A DNA stretch of 64,000 bases from contig OZ025878.1 of NCBI GenBank assembly GCA_964019415.1, positions 4,344,512 to 4,408,511 of the forward strand, in the 5' to 3' direction. How positions within the stretch are numbered: the stretch's first letter is position 1; every line of letters begins with the position of its first letter. This DNA comes from Ianthella basta. Taxonomy: Eukaryota > Porifera > Demospongiae > Verongiida > Ianthellidae. Under the pieces are notes generated by a model. It was not told the origin of the DNA. It saw only the letters and a list, made by a program, of their open reading frames with translations, and did no database searches. Below are positions 1 through 21,200 of the stretch, piece by piece. Both the position numbers and the translations under genes were made by a program.

Positions 1-871
1 CGTGTTCGGTTTGTGTGCGTTCGAGGGCACAAGCAAGTATCTTCATGTACTCACATGGATTAGCACACATCATACTCACTTCAAGGCATTAAATGGCGGC
101 TATGCAGTCAACATGTAAAACGGTATCAAGTGTAAAATCAGTTGCATTGAACATACGTTACTGCGAACTTGATCTAGCTATGGCAAATCATCCAGCTACC
201 AGAGAGAACAGATCATATGTTGTTGGAGGAGGGCAAGAATATCTCGCAAATTGTGGCGAATCTAACGTGGCACAGTTAGAAAGTGGGTAAATCAATGGAG
301 AATGAACTGTGGATTGAAGATCAGCATCGCTCTGAACGACTGAATAAGATTACTCAAGAAAAGGCTGCCTTTATGACATAATGAAGGCGACACATTTGAT
401 GCCAGCATATTCCGATTTAAGCATTAATTTAGTACTCACAGACGTACTAGTCCCCAGTCGTGGCACGTGTTATAGTGATAAAGTAATTTTAATTAGTACA
501 GTGTCTGTTATGCATTGCATACTGTGACATCTTGCAGTAGCTTGACGGAGCCTAGCAGAACCAGTGCAAATGGCATGTCACCATCTTTTGAAATGCCTGC
601 TATTTCGTGCACCTGTAGTGTGATATTTATATGGACATCATTACTTTATATAAGGAAAAGTTGGTCTGCCTGGGAGCACTGCCCACAATATTGGTTCAGT
701 GGTTCTTATGAACTTAACAAAAATTGATTATTTCAGCCAAACTGTTTTAATTTTGACATTTAAGATGTATGTACATGTAAGGTGGCGTTGTGTATGTAAT
801 GGTTTGAGGCCAGATTCAAGCCGTTTTCTTGTCAAAGGGTCACTCATCTGAATTACACTTGGTCTGCATAG
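1..871. other. Upstream or intronic sequence of the first gene, mostly featureless
   Basis: No convincing coding exon was found here. The stretch lies before the first recognisable exon of the SAFB-like gene, so it is probably intron or upstream exon territory of a gene that begins outside the window. The only thing recognised is a decayed transposase helix-turn-helix near 190-330. The short open frames at 93-290 and 515-727 show no family resemblance as written. Confidence 0.5.
190..330 (+). mobile_element. Decayed Tc1/mariner-type transposase HTH fragment
   Basis: Reading the + strand in the frame of about position 196 gives a peptide with the pattern REQI..CW, then a stop codon, then RGTVRKWVNQW and GLK. 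This is the layout of the first helix-turn-helix of Tc1/mariner or IS630-like transposases (REQI...W...G.V.KW...W). The frame carries at least one stop, so it is a relic. No terminal repeats were identified. Assignment rests on motif shape only. Confidence 0.35.
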
Positions 872-3779
872 GCAAAGAATCCCCCTCGTGTAGCACCAGT
901 GGACACTTATGTCGATCCATCCAAAGCAGGTGAGACAAACTCTTCCCCAACATCAACAGAAAAATCCCAAGGCAGACAAGATGGTAACTCTAGTGAGACA
1001 CCACCAGCAGACCGTACCAATAAGGAGACAAAGCCAGAAGATGCTAGTGCCAACCCTGAAAGTCAAAGTCAAGGAGGCAGTAAAGAGGCAGAGAGGGAGA
1101 AAAAGAGAGGAAGCCCTCGTGCACATGAGCTGAACAGAAATCGGCAGAGAGGTGTGTACAGTGCAATAGTGCATGCTGTTATTTGTATGTACGTAGAGTG
1201 CAGTAGGGTTCTAAGAATTCCAATCCAGTATGCCAGATTTTTTGTACATGACGTATTTAAGGCCCTTAAACACGCATACAACTGCATACACTAGCAGGTA
1301 GTGGTGTTTGAGCACTGACCCATCACCACAACTTGAAGAGTGTTGCTCCATAATATAGTATTACAGTCTTGCATGTGGCGGTGTGCAGGTGTATGTCCCT
1401 CACTTTTTGATTCTGGAGTGGAACCAAAGTGACAGCTAGCATGTAGGTTCTGCGCTAGCTCAGAAATGTCCACCGGAAGCCACACGGTAATTGAAAATGA
1501 CGTGCCTATTGCACAATCACTGCGGATGTCCTTCTAAATGGTTCACAGGCTAACATCAGTCAAAGCTTGTCCCATCTGCACCAGCAAACACTGACTGCAT
1601 TGTGGGGCTGTTGGACCATATCTTAAAGAGGACTAAGCAGACAACCGTGGTGAACACATGTGAACATCATTGTAGAATGGTATATTGCACCTAGCAATGT
1701 CTCCTGAAGGCCCGAAAAACGCCACTTGTGGACTTGCTCACGGAACCATCAAACCTACAAAAGGCACTGCCTGGCGAAAGCGCAGTATTACTGTAGATAA
1801 TTTATTCTCCTACTATCTTACATTTGTGAACTACAGCTGACTGAGAAGGCGGCAGCGACGAAACGCAGAAAAAACTGACGGTGCTTTCTACACAACAGGT
1901 TCTTCTGTTCAGGAGTAGTGCTACTTTTTCATTGCATTGCAGCATGCATGAAGGAGTGAAGAATGATGTGAGGTTCTACACTTACATGTCTTTCCTTTAC
2001 TGTACACAGACTCTTCACCAAAGAGGCGGTCACCCATGAGCAGACGGCTGGGAGACAACAGGCCACGGGACAGGCGATCTAGCCCAAAGTAAGTGTGCTC
2101 ATTATTAAAATGTTCATGACTTTCCCTACATGTATGCAAGGTAGGTGCCAGTGCTGTCATGTGATTAGGGAAAGAGATATGCATTATTTCCTCTTCCTGC
2201 TTGTTGTGCATAACTATCAGATACTTCCTTCAGCAAACCACATTAAACCACATTGCATGCTTTGTGGCTCTTTCCTAACTAACAGTAGGAGAGCGCGAAG
2301 TCGCTCCCCACCTAGAGCGAATAGAAGGTCGCCACCCTTTCATAGGCGGTCCCCAAGGGGCAGGAGCCCACCTAGAGGAGACCTGAGGAGAGGGTTGATG
2401 GCGGATAGAAGACATGGTCATGGTGATGGACGAGGACCTCCATTTGATGCTAGGGATAGAGGAATTTTACCAGACCCCCCACCACCACCTGTCCGTGGGA
2501 GTATGGGTCGCTTTGAAGGACGCTTGGAACCCAGACCAGAGCCTAGAATGGATTCCAGAATGGATCCTCGACCGGACATTATTGTTCGTACCCAGAACGA
2601 GCTCTTTCAGAGAGAGCTTGCCATCCAGAGACATGAAAAGCAGTTAGCACAGCAGATGAAACTGGTACGGGATAGAGAAATGAAGGAGAAGGAAATGCTG
2701 CTCGATCAAGAACGAAGAATGAGGGAAAAGGAACGGGAAATTCTGGATCGTGAACGGAGAGACAGGCAGCTTAGAGATGAGTTGGAGCGGGAGCTGAAAC
2801 ACAAAGCTATTCGAGAGAAGGAGCTTATTGAGAGGGAAAGGAAGGAACTAGAGGAAAAGCAGCGGGTTTTGAGGGAGAAGGAAGACCGTATGGAGCAGGA
2901 AAGGCAGCAGAAACAGATGTCCCTCGAGGCCAAGGAGAGGGAGCTGAAGGAAAGAGAGAGGCAGATGGCACACCATCCCCACAGCATGTATGGCATGCAC
3001 CCCTCACACACAATGACAGCCAGCAGTGGGCAGAAGAGGCCATACCCAGGTGAGGTCCATTCTGAATATGGCATTAAGCGCCCTTCTCCCAGCCGCCTTT
3101 CTTCACCTTATGCGCAAATGAGCATGAAGTCAGGCTTGGGTGGGCCTTCTGCATCACCTACCAACTGGGGCGAGGCAAGCACCTCCTACAACTATGGGCA
3201 CATCCAGGAGACCAAGAAGATAGTTGGGAGTGGAGGTTATCCTAGTACTGGCAGCAGTGGGGGTAGCAATCGATCCTATTATCCCCAAGTCAGTGGAAGC
3301 CTCACCAGTCGCAGCCCATCCGAGGCTGCCTATGGGGGATACCAACAGCATGAACTGTCCACCCAGAGGAGCCCACCTTTTGCTAGCCAAAAGCAGTCTG
3401 CCACGTCCACATGGAGGGGTCAGCCGATGGCAATGAGCTCTGGAAGCAGTGGGGCAAGAGGGTAAGAATCACATTATGTGGCTCTCGGTCATGGCAGTGA
3501 TTCTGTTTGTGGTACGTTGATCATGTTGGTATTTGAAGGTCGTCCTCTTCTGCCTGTCCGTCTGTTAGGTACGCTCTCCAAAGCCGATCTGTGGGAGGAG
3601 TACCTGTGAGTGGAAGCTCCATCTTGGGCATGGCCACTCCCAACAGTCGAGGCAGACCGTCGCTGGGTCAAGGTGTCCCTCCGTCTCATATGACCAGCAC
3701 CCGCTTTCCATCCTCGAGGGAGGGCGGAGCAATGAGGAGCCCCTACCAGCAGCCTTCTCAAGGAGGGAGGCCTTACTGA
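872..3779 (+). CDS. RS/coiled-coil nuclear protein, SAFB/SLTM-like C-terminal part (5' end outside window)
   Basis: Exons by phase: 872-1151, 2010-2088, 2286-3461, 3569-3779 (TGA), with AG acceptors and GT donors at each junction. The protein starts with a Ser/Thr/Lys/Glu-rich disordered segment, passes an RS-type stretch (RRARSRSPPR), then a roughly 130-residue highly charged Arg/Glu/Lys coiled coil with repeated 'REKE', 'DRER' and 'LKERER' units, and ends in a Ser/Gly/Tyr/Pro-rich tail. This resembles the region after the RRM in SAFB/SLTM scaffold-attachment factors, which bind RNA and chromatin in the nucleus. No SAP or RRM domain is visible, so the name is tentative and other SR-related coiled-coil proteins are possible. 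It converges on ALG13: the stop codons are 113 bp apart. Confidence 0.6.
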
Positions 3780-3840
3780 CAGGAGCTTAGGCAGGCAGCA
3801 ATGCTGGTGTATGAGTACAAGTAGTTAGGAACAGTGGTAT

Positions 3841-3846
3841 AATAAA
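3841..3846 (+). terminator. Polyadenylation signal AATAAA
   Basis: A canonical AATAAA lies 62 bp after the TGA stop of the SAFB-like gene and just before the convergent ALG13 stop codon. The two 3' UTRs must be very short or overlap. Confidence 0.7.
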
Positions 3847-3892
3847 ACACTAAGAAATTTGTGTTACTTGTAACTGGCCTAATTATACGAGT

Positions 3893-5389
3893 TCATGTTT
3901 TAGTTGAAGGTAGGTTTGGGTCTTTGAAAGACATCATTTTGTCAAGGAATGATCCAAAATGCATTGGTTCTCCAGGTTTGTATCTTGCCATTAGGGAGGG
4001 ATCAAATTCTTGCAGAGTCTTCAACAAATGTCTGCATGAAAGTAAACACATCTTTCATAGTTGTATTACAAGAGATAACTATTCACATGTGATACATACT
4101 TTGGGGTTGTGTGTACCAGGTGCCTGTCTTTAGCAAGCTGTTCAGCTAGCTCTGTTTGGTGGTTGTCCATTAGTGAGTCATTGATGACTACAATCACATG
4201 CTTCCCTGCATCCAGTGCCTCCATAATGCTGCCTGCACCTGCAATATGCATGTAATGGTTCACACAGGCTCACAAACATACTGTTCATATGGCAATATAT
4301 GTATGTATGTATGTGTGTTGAATTTGTCCTTTTGTGCTAAGGGACATTGTCTTCTCCCAGCAGTAATTCTTTACTGGAAGGATGGTTCTATAGTTATGTA
4401 CCTCCCAAAGTATTGCTCATTTAGTAACTAGCACATTTACTGATGCAGGTGCTAGTGAAGGACAGGTATTGCAAATTGCACTGTGTGGCGATGGTGATAA
4501 ATTACCTACAATAATTATGAAGCTGCCTGTCACGAGAGGAGCCAACCAGACACTTGGATTTCAAGTTTGAATGAAACCTTGGGATGTGTACTTCACATTA
4601 AGGCCATGCCCCAGCTACCACGTGTATCCAATGGAGCATGATACGTATATACCATCCATCGAGTATCAGACAACCAGTGTATGGGGCAGCATTGGATGAA
4701 CGATAGTAGGCCATGCACACATGCTAATGACATTCAATGTAGAGTACAGGACAAACAGAAAAGGGAAGTGTGAAGAGTAGATGCAAAGATGCAGCAAACT
4801 GCAACATGCGTACCTCCATGGCTGATGACAAGTGAAGCACTTTGCAAATCATTACGCAGGCTACTCTTGTAATCGTAGCAGTCCAAGTGGAAGTCTTCGG
4901 TGACTGGTGGTGGCAAGAATGAACCACTACCAGCTTGTACTACAAGTCCATTGTAGCCCTTCTCTTTTAGTGCCTGTAAGCAGTCACACGAGGAACGGGA
5001 GAATCATTGAGTGCTCTGTGGCTCCAGTCCATCTGCCCAATGGGCATCAAGGCCAAGGAGCTATTTATGGAAGCAGTACATTTAAAGGAAAGCAGTGGGC
5101 TCTGTACGTACTCAGTATGTACAGGAGTCCACTACTTGATTGCACTTGATTTGCGTTACAAAGATGGCAAGACTATACTTCATGGTGTACCAAGCTACAC
5201 CAAAGCACCCTACTAAATGTGACAATAAACAGTGAAACGGAGCTAGTATCTGAAAGTAAGCAACAAGCAGCACCATTCAGTACTCAACAACCAGCTTACC
5301 TCTACAAAATTGGGCTTCAAAACGGCCTGTACTAGTTGTTCGAACTTCGTCGTACCAACGGTAACGAAAACAGAACGACCGGCGGCCAT
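3893..5389 (-). CDS. ALG13: ALG13, catalytic subunit of UDP-GlcNAc transferase
   Basis: Exons on the minus strand: 5389-5300, 4973-4814, 4238-4100, 4031-3893 (TGA); phases close perfectly to 175 residues, the size of the compact ALG13 form. The N-terminus has the GT28-like start ([14 protein letters not shown]), exon 2 carries [12 protein letters not shown], and exons 2-3 join to read [13 protein letters not shown], the UDP-GlcNAc-binding motif of the family, followed by [16 protein letters not shown]13 pairs with membrane-bound ALG14 on the cytosolic ER face to add the second GlcNAc to the dolichol-linked oligosaccharide. No fused OTU or Tudor extension is present. An upstream in-frame ATG at 5428 would overlap the ANKMY2 start codon, so ATG 5389, which fits the family start, is preferred. 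Confidence 0.93.
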
Positions 5390-5408
5390 TTTAATGACAC
5401 GGAATAAA
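5390..5408. promoter_or_regulatory. Ultra-short head-to-head start region of ALG13 and ANKMY2
   Basis: Only 19 bases separate the two divergent start codons. Any 5' UTR or promoter of one gene must overlap the coding sequence or first intron of the other, unless the transcripts have almost no leader or an upstream non-coding exon. Confidence 0.6.
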
Positions 5409-14697
<9,289 letters not shown>

Positions 14698-15429
14698 CAC
14701 TGAGATTGCTACACTGATATCTCCATGTTCACATGATCAGTCTGCTTCAAACACATTCAGGTCAATTGTAACAGTAGAAATCATAGAGCCATGTTTCACT
14801 GTATATATCCTTTAATCTGACAGTTCATTGATTGTCATCATGTTACCCATCTGTAAACCACATCCAATGCAACCATTTAGATTGTAACCATGTTGATTAA
14901 TGAAGTGCAATTACGTAATAAGACATTGTATGTATGTGCACAATGAGATTGTCTGCCCTGGCTGCTATAGGCTATGACAATGCAAGAACAGGACTAGCAG
15001 GTTGACCATATTTTGCAGTTGCATGCATATGGCTGAAGAAAACCATTGTGGCCATCCACAGTTATATTTAACTGTGCTCTGATGGAGTGACACTGACTTA
15101 AGGCTGATCATGATGGCGCTGCAGGCACATGTACATGCCAGCACCAGGACTGGGGCCGCAAATGTACATGTGTGAAAGATTGGAACAATCTCCAGGGGCT
15201 ACTACCCATTCCACGAATCCAGAGTGTGCATGGGCTGAACTCTCAACATCATGGAGCCCTGCTGGACCTGATTTAACCAATCCCCTGGCTGCTCAGTCCC
15301 TAACTAGATTGACAATAATATAATGACAATTAATATAATAGGAATAGAGTACATTCATGATTGAACTGAATCATACACCTAGCTGATATTGTATATATGT
15401 ACTATTGATATGTTTTGCTCTGCTGTACA
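14698..15429. other. Convergent intergenic region ANKMY2 / GORAB
   Basis: Holds the two 3' UTRs. No canonical AATAAA was found for either gene and no further gene or repeat was recognised. Confidence 0.45.
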
Positions 15430-17896
15430 TCATGCAGGTTTTGGATCACTGTGCTGTGCATATGCAGCTTGCAGTGGTCCTGACTTGGACTCCTGGTCAT
15501 GTGCACTTGTGTCTGTATCACATTCCACTGTAGTCACTGCTGAGCTCCTACTCCCGTCCTCGGTGCCATGTTGCTGCAGGGGCAGCTCTGTATCAGGTGG
15601 CAGTGGCACAGGGTCCACATGCACAGCAGAGGGTGACTTGGGTGACTGCAACTTGGGCAGTTGAGAGCGGTGGATTGCAGGAGTTGGGGTGCGCTGGAAG
15701 AATTTCATGTCACTTGTGTTGGCTGCTCCACTGCCAGGTGGTGTCAAGCCTCCATCGGCAGCCACATCTCCCATGTTCAGCTTGGTCATCAATTCAGCCA
15801 ATTTATTTGCTTTTCGCATCTCATTTTGCTGAATGATGGAGCAGAGGTGCTCTGCAATGAGCTCTTTCGCTTCAGCAGTTTGATGAAGTTCCAGCTTTGC
15901 ACTGACATATTCCTTTTCAGCATGTTCAAATCGCTTCCTGTACAAGTATAAAGGCAGACGCATGAGTGAGGTAATGCAAGAATCATACAGTGGAACCCTG
16001 ATAAACGACCACCTCTATACAACGACCACCATAAAAATAAGGCTGCTTTAGTTTAGTCCCAAATTCATGTATACATGAATAATGGCTCTCAGAATTAAGA
16101 CTACTTCGAAAATAAGACCATTTTTATGGCCTGGATGGTGGTCTTATTTCTGAGGTTCACCTGTAGATACCACATGTACTGAACAGCTATGCATACAAGT
16201 ACTGAGGGACGTGAAACCGACAAACCTTGAGTATTCAAACTTTCTGTTAACCTCCTCAATTTTGTCCCTCAGAATTAGCACGTCATTTGATAGTATTGTA
16301 TCAATCTTTTCAAGCTCTTGTTTCACAGTCGCCAAGATCTGAGATTCAGCTGCTGTTCTCTCATACCTACGTACATTATAATGAAGAACACAATGTCACA
16401 TAGTCAAGATGTAGTGGGCCACAGAATGCAGTAAAATACACAGCAATATGTCTGCATAGGCTGCTGGTATACTGAACTGTTGCCCACAGTAAAGTGTGTA
16501 GAGTGCAAGGTAATAATTATATATACAGTTTGCCAGCACAAATTAATATCCATTTATGTTACCTTTCAGCCAAGACCTGATGCAACAATTTCTTTTTCTG
16601 TTGGTTTTCTTCCTCAATTTCTTTCTGCTTCTTTTGAAGTGCATCTAAACTGGTTGCAGGTCTACATGGAACAATCAATGCTACCACAGGTTCACTGCGA
16701 CAAGCTGACACAAAACTGCTTGCCTACCGTGACTGCCAACATCAAGCTATGCACTGCGGTGCAAAGGCTGCACATGATGACAAGTTTCTAAGCTAAACAA
16801 TCCCTCTACAGGCAGTACTACTGTGCGGCCTGATAAAGAATACAAGTATACATGATGTAATAGCCACTAAAGTGTACTTAATGTACATGGACAGGTTCAT
16901 ACACACCTCACCAACATGAACTCAGAATACGTTAGTGCAATTTACATTTCTAGATAATGTTAGTGGGGCAAATAGTGCAAGTAGTCAAACAGAAATGGGA
17001 TTTGTAAATTTTCACAAAATTTTGAGCAGTAGTGCAAAATCTGGTCCCAGTAAAATAGTTCTGGTTAGTTGTTCATGCTAATCATGTTTGTTGAGAAAGT
17101 AACCAGAACAAGTGACGTCAGGTCATGTACACATCGATGTAGCCTGTCACAACAAAGTGTACATTGGAGCGGTTTATGAAAACAAACTGAATGTTGGAAT
17201 AGCCTGCTACCACAATGTACAAGCTGCATAGCTAACATCCTCTTCTCCCATGATGGGTACTGGTTGTATTTGGAGTTTGTGCTCTTCATGTTGTATCCAG
17301 TCTGTATCGATACATGCAATGCAGAGAGCATTCACAAGGCCCAGCACTGCATACTTGGTGTTGCTGTGGTGTTGACCATGGACACACAATGACTGGAGTG
17401 GTATGCATGCAATGGCTACTCAGTAACTACAAGTCACCACTCACTGATCACTTAGGGACACTTCGTTTCGGTCTTCTAGCAACGGTCCTGTTGGCGTGCT
17501 ATCTTCGCCCTTGGTACTATTATCTGACATTTCTGGTGTCTGCACTGGATGCAAAGATGACGGGCGGGCGCTAGGAGGGTGAGCCGACGCGCCGTTGCGA
17601 TCTGTCGCCGTTTTTGAAGCATGCATGGCGACATCATCGGTCTGAGCAGGGCGAGACGCGGGTTGACAAATAAATGCCTCAGAAGGGAGCTTCGATGCTT
17701 CGCTAGGTGAGGAAAGTACCATGTTTGTACGTGTTTTCGAGGCACTGGAGTACGTTTGGACACCTTTCCTAGCGTTATCGTGTTTTACAGCTGAGTGTAA
17801 GGCATCTCCTTCTGTCGCCGCGCGTGCAAAGGACGGCTGTGTGGCATTCTTTAGCCGCTGCAACTCCCGATCCGTGAATCCTTCCCAGCTAGTCAT
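15430..17896 (-). CDS. GORAB: RAB6-interacting golgin (GORAB)
   Basis: Exons on the minus strand: 17896-17445, 16661-16563, 16366-16226, 15937-15430 (TGA); phases close to 399 residues, near the human length. The start [16 protein letters not shown] matches the family's WAGFSEEELRRLK-type N-terminus. After a disordered Ser/Thr/Pro region come coiled-coil exons 2-4 with [39 protein letters not shown] and the hallmark [19 protein letters not shown]...[20 protein letters not shown] is a trans-Golgi golgin that binds RAB6 and SCYL1 in COPI traffic and also acts at centrioles. The C-terminal tail is poorly conserved. The gene is head to head with a WASF gene, and intron 3 carries a MITE. Confidence 0.93.
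15986..16165. repeat. TIR-bounded MITE in GORAB intron 3
   Basis: Begins TACAGTGGAACCCTGATAAA, and its right end reverse-complemented reads TACAGGTGAACCTCAGAAAT. The ends are inverted, bounded by TA, about 180 bp apart. Shares the TACAGTGRAACC start with the elements at 20788, 32352, 35046 and 49154. Confidence 0.65.
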
Positions 17897-18228
17897 CCTT
17901 TCACACTGTTGGGCCCAGTCCCGTTTTCAGTTCAAATCGAGTCGGCCTCGGCCCCAACCTGGTCTCGTTCCCAGCCTACTTCCGGCCGCCATTTTTAAGG
18001 GCACCCGTCAATTAAAAACGGCGGCCAGAAGTGGGCTGAGACTAGTCAACCCAGGTAAACGGGAGGGTCTAGCGTGCTGGACACCGCCGGGCCGCGTTAT
18101 TTATATACGCCGGGATAGCGTGGCGCTGTCGGATCTGGTATAAATGAAACTGTAAAACCGCAGTAGTACACACTCAATACACAGCCATCGGCGCAGTAGC
18201 GGTGTAGAACTTGTCTGGGATCCCCAGC
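17897..18228. promoter_or_regulatory. Bidirectional promoter region GORAB / WASF-A
   Basis: 332 bp separate the start codons. The region is GC-rich and contains an imperfect inverted repeat (17957-18055) with GGCCGCCATTTTTAA on one arm and TTAAAAACGGCGGCC on the other, and a TATAAA at 18139-18144, 85 bp before the WASF start. TATA use is a guess. Confidence 0.45.
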
Positions 18229-21200
18229 ATGCCGCTACTTCAGAGACAGATTGAACCGCGGTACTTGGGGAGGCAAGAACTTGATGAGGCCGTGCGGAAT
18301 GACCTAGGCGCAGCATTCGTCAATAGCCTAGCCGGCGTGATCAGGCAGCTCGGTTCGCTGTCCAAGCAGGCAGAAGATCTGTTGTCGCAGATAATCGGGG
18401 AGATAGAGAAAGTGAGCCGAAAGGCAGATTCGCTGCATGTACGAATCGAAGGTGCATCGCACAGAGTGTCGCGATTGAACCCAAAGGATGAACAAGGTGA
18501 AGCATCACGACTATCTTTGCATGTAATATTTCAGTTCACTTTATAGGTCCTATCTATAAAATGAAATGTCTGTTTGATCATAATGATAGCAGACCTATGT
18601 ACATGCATATGAGGACTTCACAGTATAAGAGTTATGCACTTGCAATTCATGCTGAGACGTATATGTACAATAGTTTTGTTAGAATTTCTACATATACATG
18701 AAGTGCTGATGTGGTAGAGAGGCTCAAGCTACAGTACAGCATGAACTTGAGTAGCAGCAGGGCACAATAGCAAGTTATACTGCAAAGGTCTTCGTCAACT
18801 AAAAAACAGTTTGTAGCTGACAAAGACTTTCATGGATGCAAGTCTTGCTATTGTTACCTGTTGCTATGTGAAAGCTCACGTACAGTACTGCACAAAGCAT
18901 CTGCCCCAGCATCTGTTATACATCATGTATGAGCATAGTACACTTAAGAAATCATGAAAATGCAAATATTCCCTGTCTTGCCTTGTGCAAGGTTGAGGTC
19001 CGGCAAAACAAACTTGCTTGACACAATCCAAGTGCAGCAATTTCAATTTTGCATAACCAACATTTCCTATGGGAAAGCCCTTTCTTTCTTCTTCACTTCC
19101 TCCTCCTTCCTCCTAGTTTCAATTGTAACTGTGTTTGAATAGACCTTTCAAACAGGATAGCTGTGGGAAGGCTGCAATAAATAGTGTCACAACTGCTTAC
19201 ATACACATTAGTCTTAAATTATACAAACAGTCACAGCTCATCATATATCAGTTAGCTAGGCAAGACTGGAGATGTTGATGCAAATATGTCTAGCTTCCTG
19301 AGTGCTTTACAAGCTATTCATCTATTTATTTTAGATAATCTATTTTCTGGTCGCAACTCAAAAGATGCATTGTTGAGGAACTTGCCACTAGCTGGTATCA
19401 AACATATATGCTCAAATATGTAGTTCCTCGGCCATCGAGCCAATCCAACCCGGCAGTGGCAACTCACCCTCCTTTGACCTACGTACATACATACCAGCAG
19501 TGGACTAACTGCCCTACGGCAGCTGAAGGCCAAGCTATGAAAGCCTGTATATGAAATGATGACAAGGTTCCACCACCAAGTGTATATACTCTTTAACTTA
19601 GTTCACTAACCCTGACAGGTGAGCCACTCACTGCAGCATCTCAACCACCAGTGCAGTACAAGGTCTCCTCTATTTTGCACGCACATTCAAGAGAACTCTC
19701 TTAAGTACATGTGCGAAACAAAGTGAAACATCACTACTGTATTTGCATATAATCTTTCAGCTCACCGTCCTGTCCATAGCATGTGTATAATTATGTTTGA
19801 TGAGAACAGAATTATAAATACACAACACGTTGTGAAAACTTCACAGTATTTGAATAATGCATTCTAGTGATCCATACTGAGATGTATTCATACAGATTTT
19901 GTTCTACGTACATGCATGTACAGTGCTGCACAAGGCACTTGCATGCACGCCCGCTATACATTTTATTCCCCGGCAGGTGCACGAGGGCAATCTGGGAAAA
20001 CAAGTTGTTTTGAGATGATCCATGCAACTTGCATAGCTAACATTTCCTATTAGCTCCTTCTCATTCCTCCAAGTTGAAATTGTAAACGTACGTGTTTGAA
20101 TAGACCTTAGAATAGGACAACTATGGGAATCCTGACTGTATAGTGTCATGCACAACTGCTTCACATTAGTATTACAGTTTATGAAGGTTGGTCATATGTG
20201 GCCGGTTATGTATGAGCACAAACATACTGTATGCACAGGTCATGGGCAGTAGTGCTCACTGCATGTTCCATGTCCATGAAGTATGTATGTTGGTTTACAC
20301 CGTCAGTTCCAGCACTAGATAGTGACATGGGTAGTGACTATATCACCATACTACAATACTAAGGCTTGAAATTAAGATGTTTATCTACAGATGTGGCCCT
20401 GATGCTTATTATGATTAAGCACCATTCTAAGAAATGTAAAAGACTACAACTTGCGTAAAGTCATTATCTTCTTGGTGGATACTGACACCACTATTCTCTG
20501 TTTGAATTTGCCCCAATATGCTTAGGGCATTCTTCCTTGTTCAAAACACAGCTGCCTGAACAAGGTTTGTCATTGCCAGAATGACATCGCTAGCATTGAC
20601 ACAAGTGTCAACCTAGCAATTTAGAAAAAAATGAGGGAGAAGTGCAGTAAAAGTGGGACATTGGCTAAAAAAAGCAGCATAAAGATTATTTTGCCTTCTA
20701 CACTTGTGATACTCTGTAAACTTCATTCGGGAAATTCAACATCTTAGGATAAACATGGGGGATTATTTGTTATAGCTATACTGGTTGTACAGTGAAACCT
20801 GTGTAAGACAACCGCCTGTGGGCCAGTTCTCACTGACTTATATAGTGAGCTGGCTCCTCTACATAGGTAACTATATTGCAATGTTTCAGTGAAGTTTCAT
20901 GGGAAGCTGGCTGTTTTAGATAGGTGGCTGCCTGACACAGTGACCATCTTAGACAGGTTCCATTGTATAACTTTGAAAACAGCTATCAATGCTGTTTGTT
21001 CATCTAAGCTATTAATGTTAAGCTAGAATCCTTCAAAGGTGGGAAACTGAGGAGTGAGAATGGGACAGTGGACATCTGCATGCAAGGTATATTAAGATTA
21101 TGACTGTTTTCATCGCAGTATAGTGATTGGCAGATATGCTGATTTTGACTTAGCTTTATCACAGAGATGCTGCATATAATAGCAATTAACTATAGTCATA

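Noticed and set aside
1069-1287. Minus-strand frames opposite the SAFB-like exon
   Set aside because: Shadow of the low-complexity coding exon on the + strand.
2095-2285. N-terminal 63 residues of the 456-residue frame starting at 2095
   Set aside because: This is intron read-through; splice sites at 2088/2286 and phase link exon 2010-2088 to 2286 directly.
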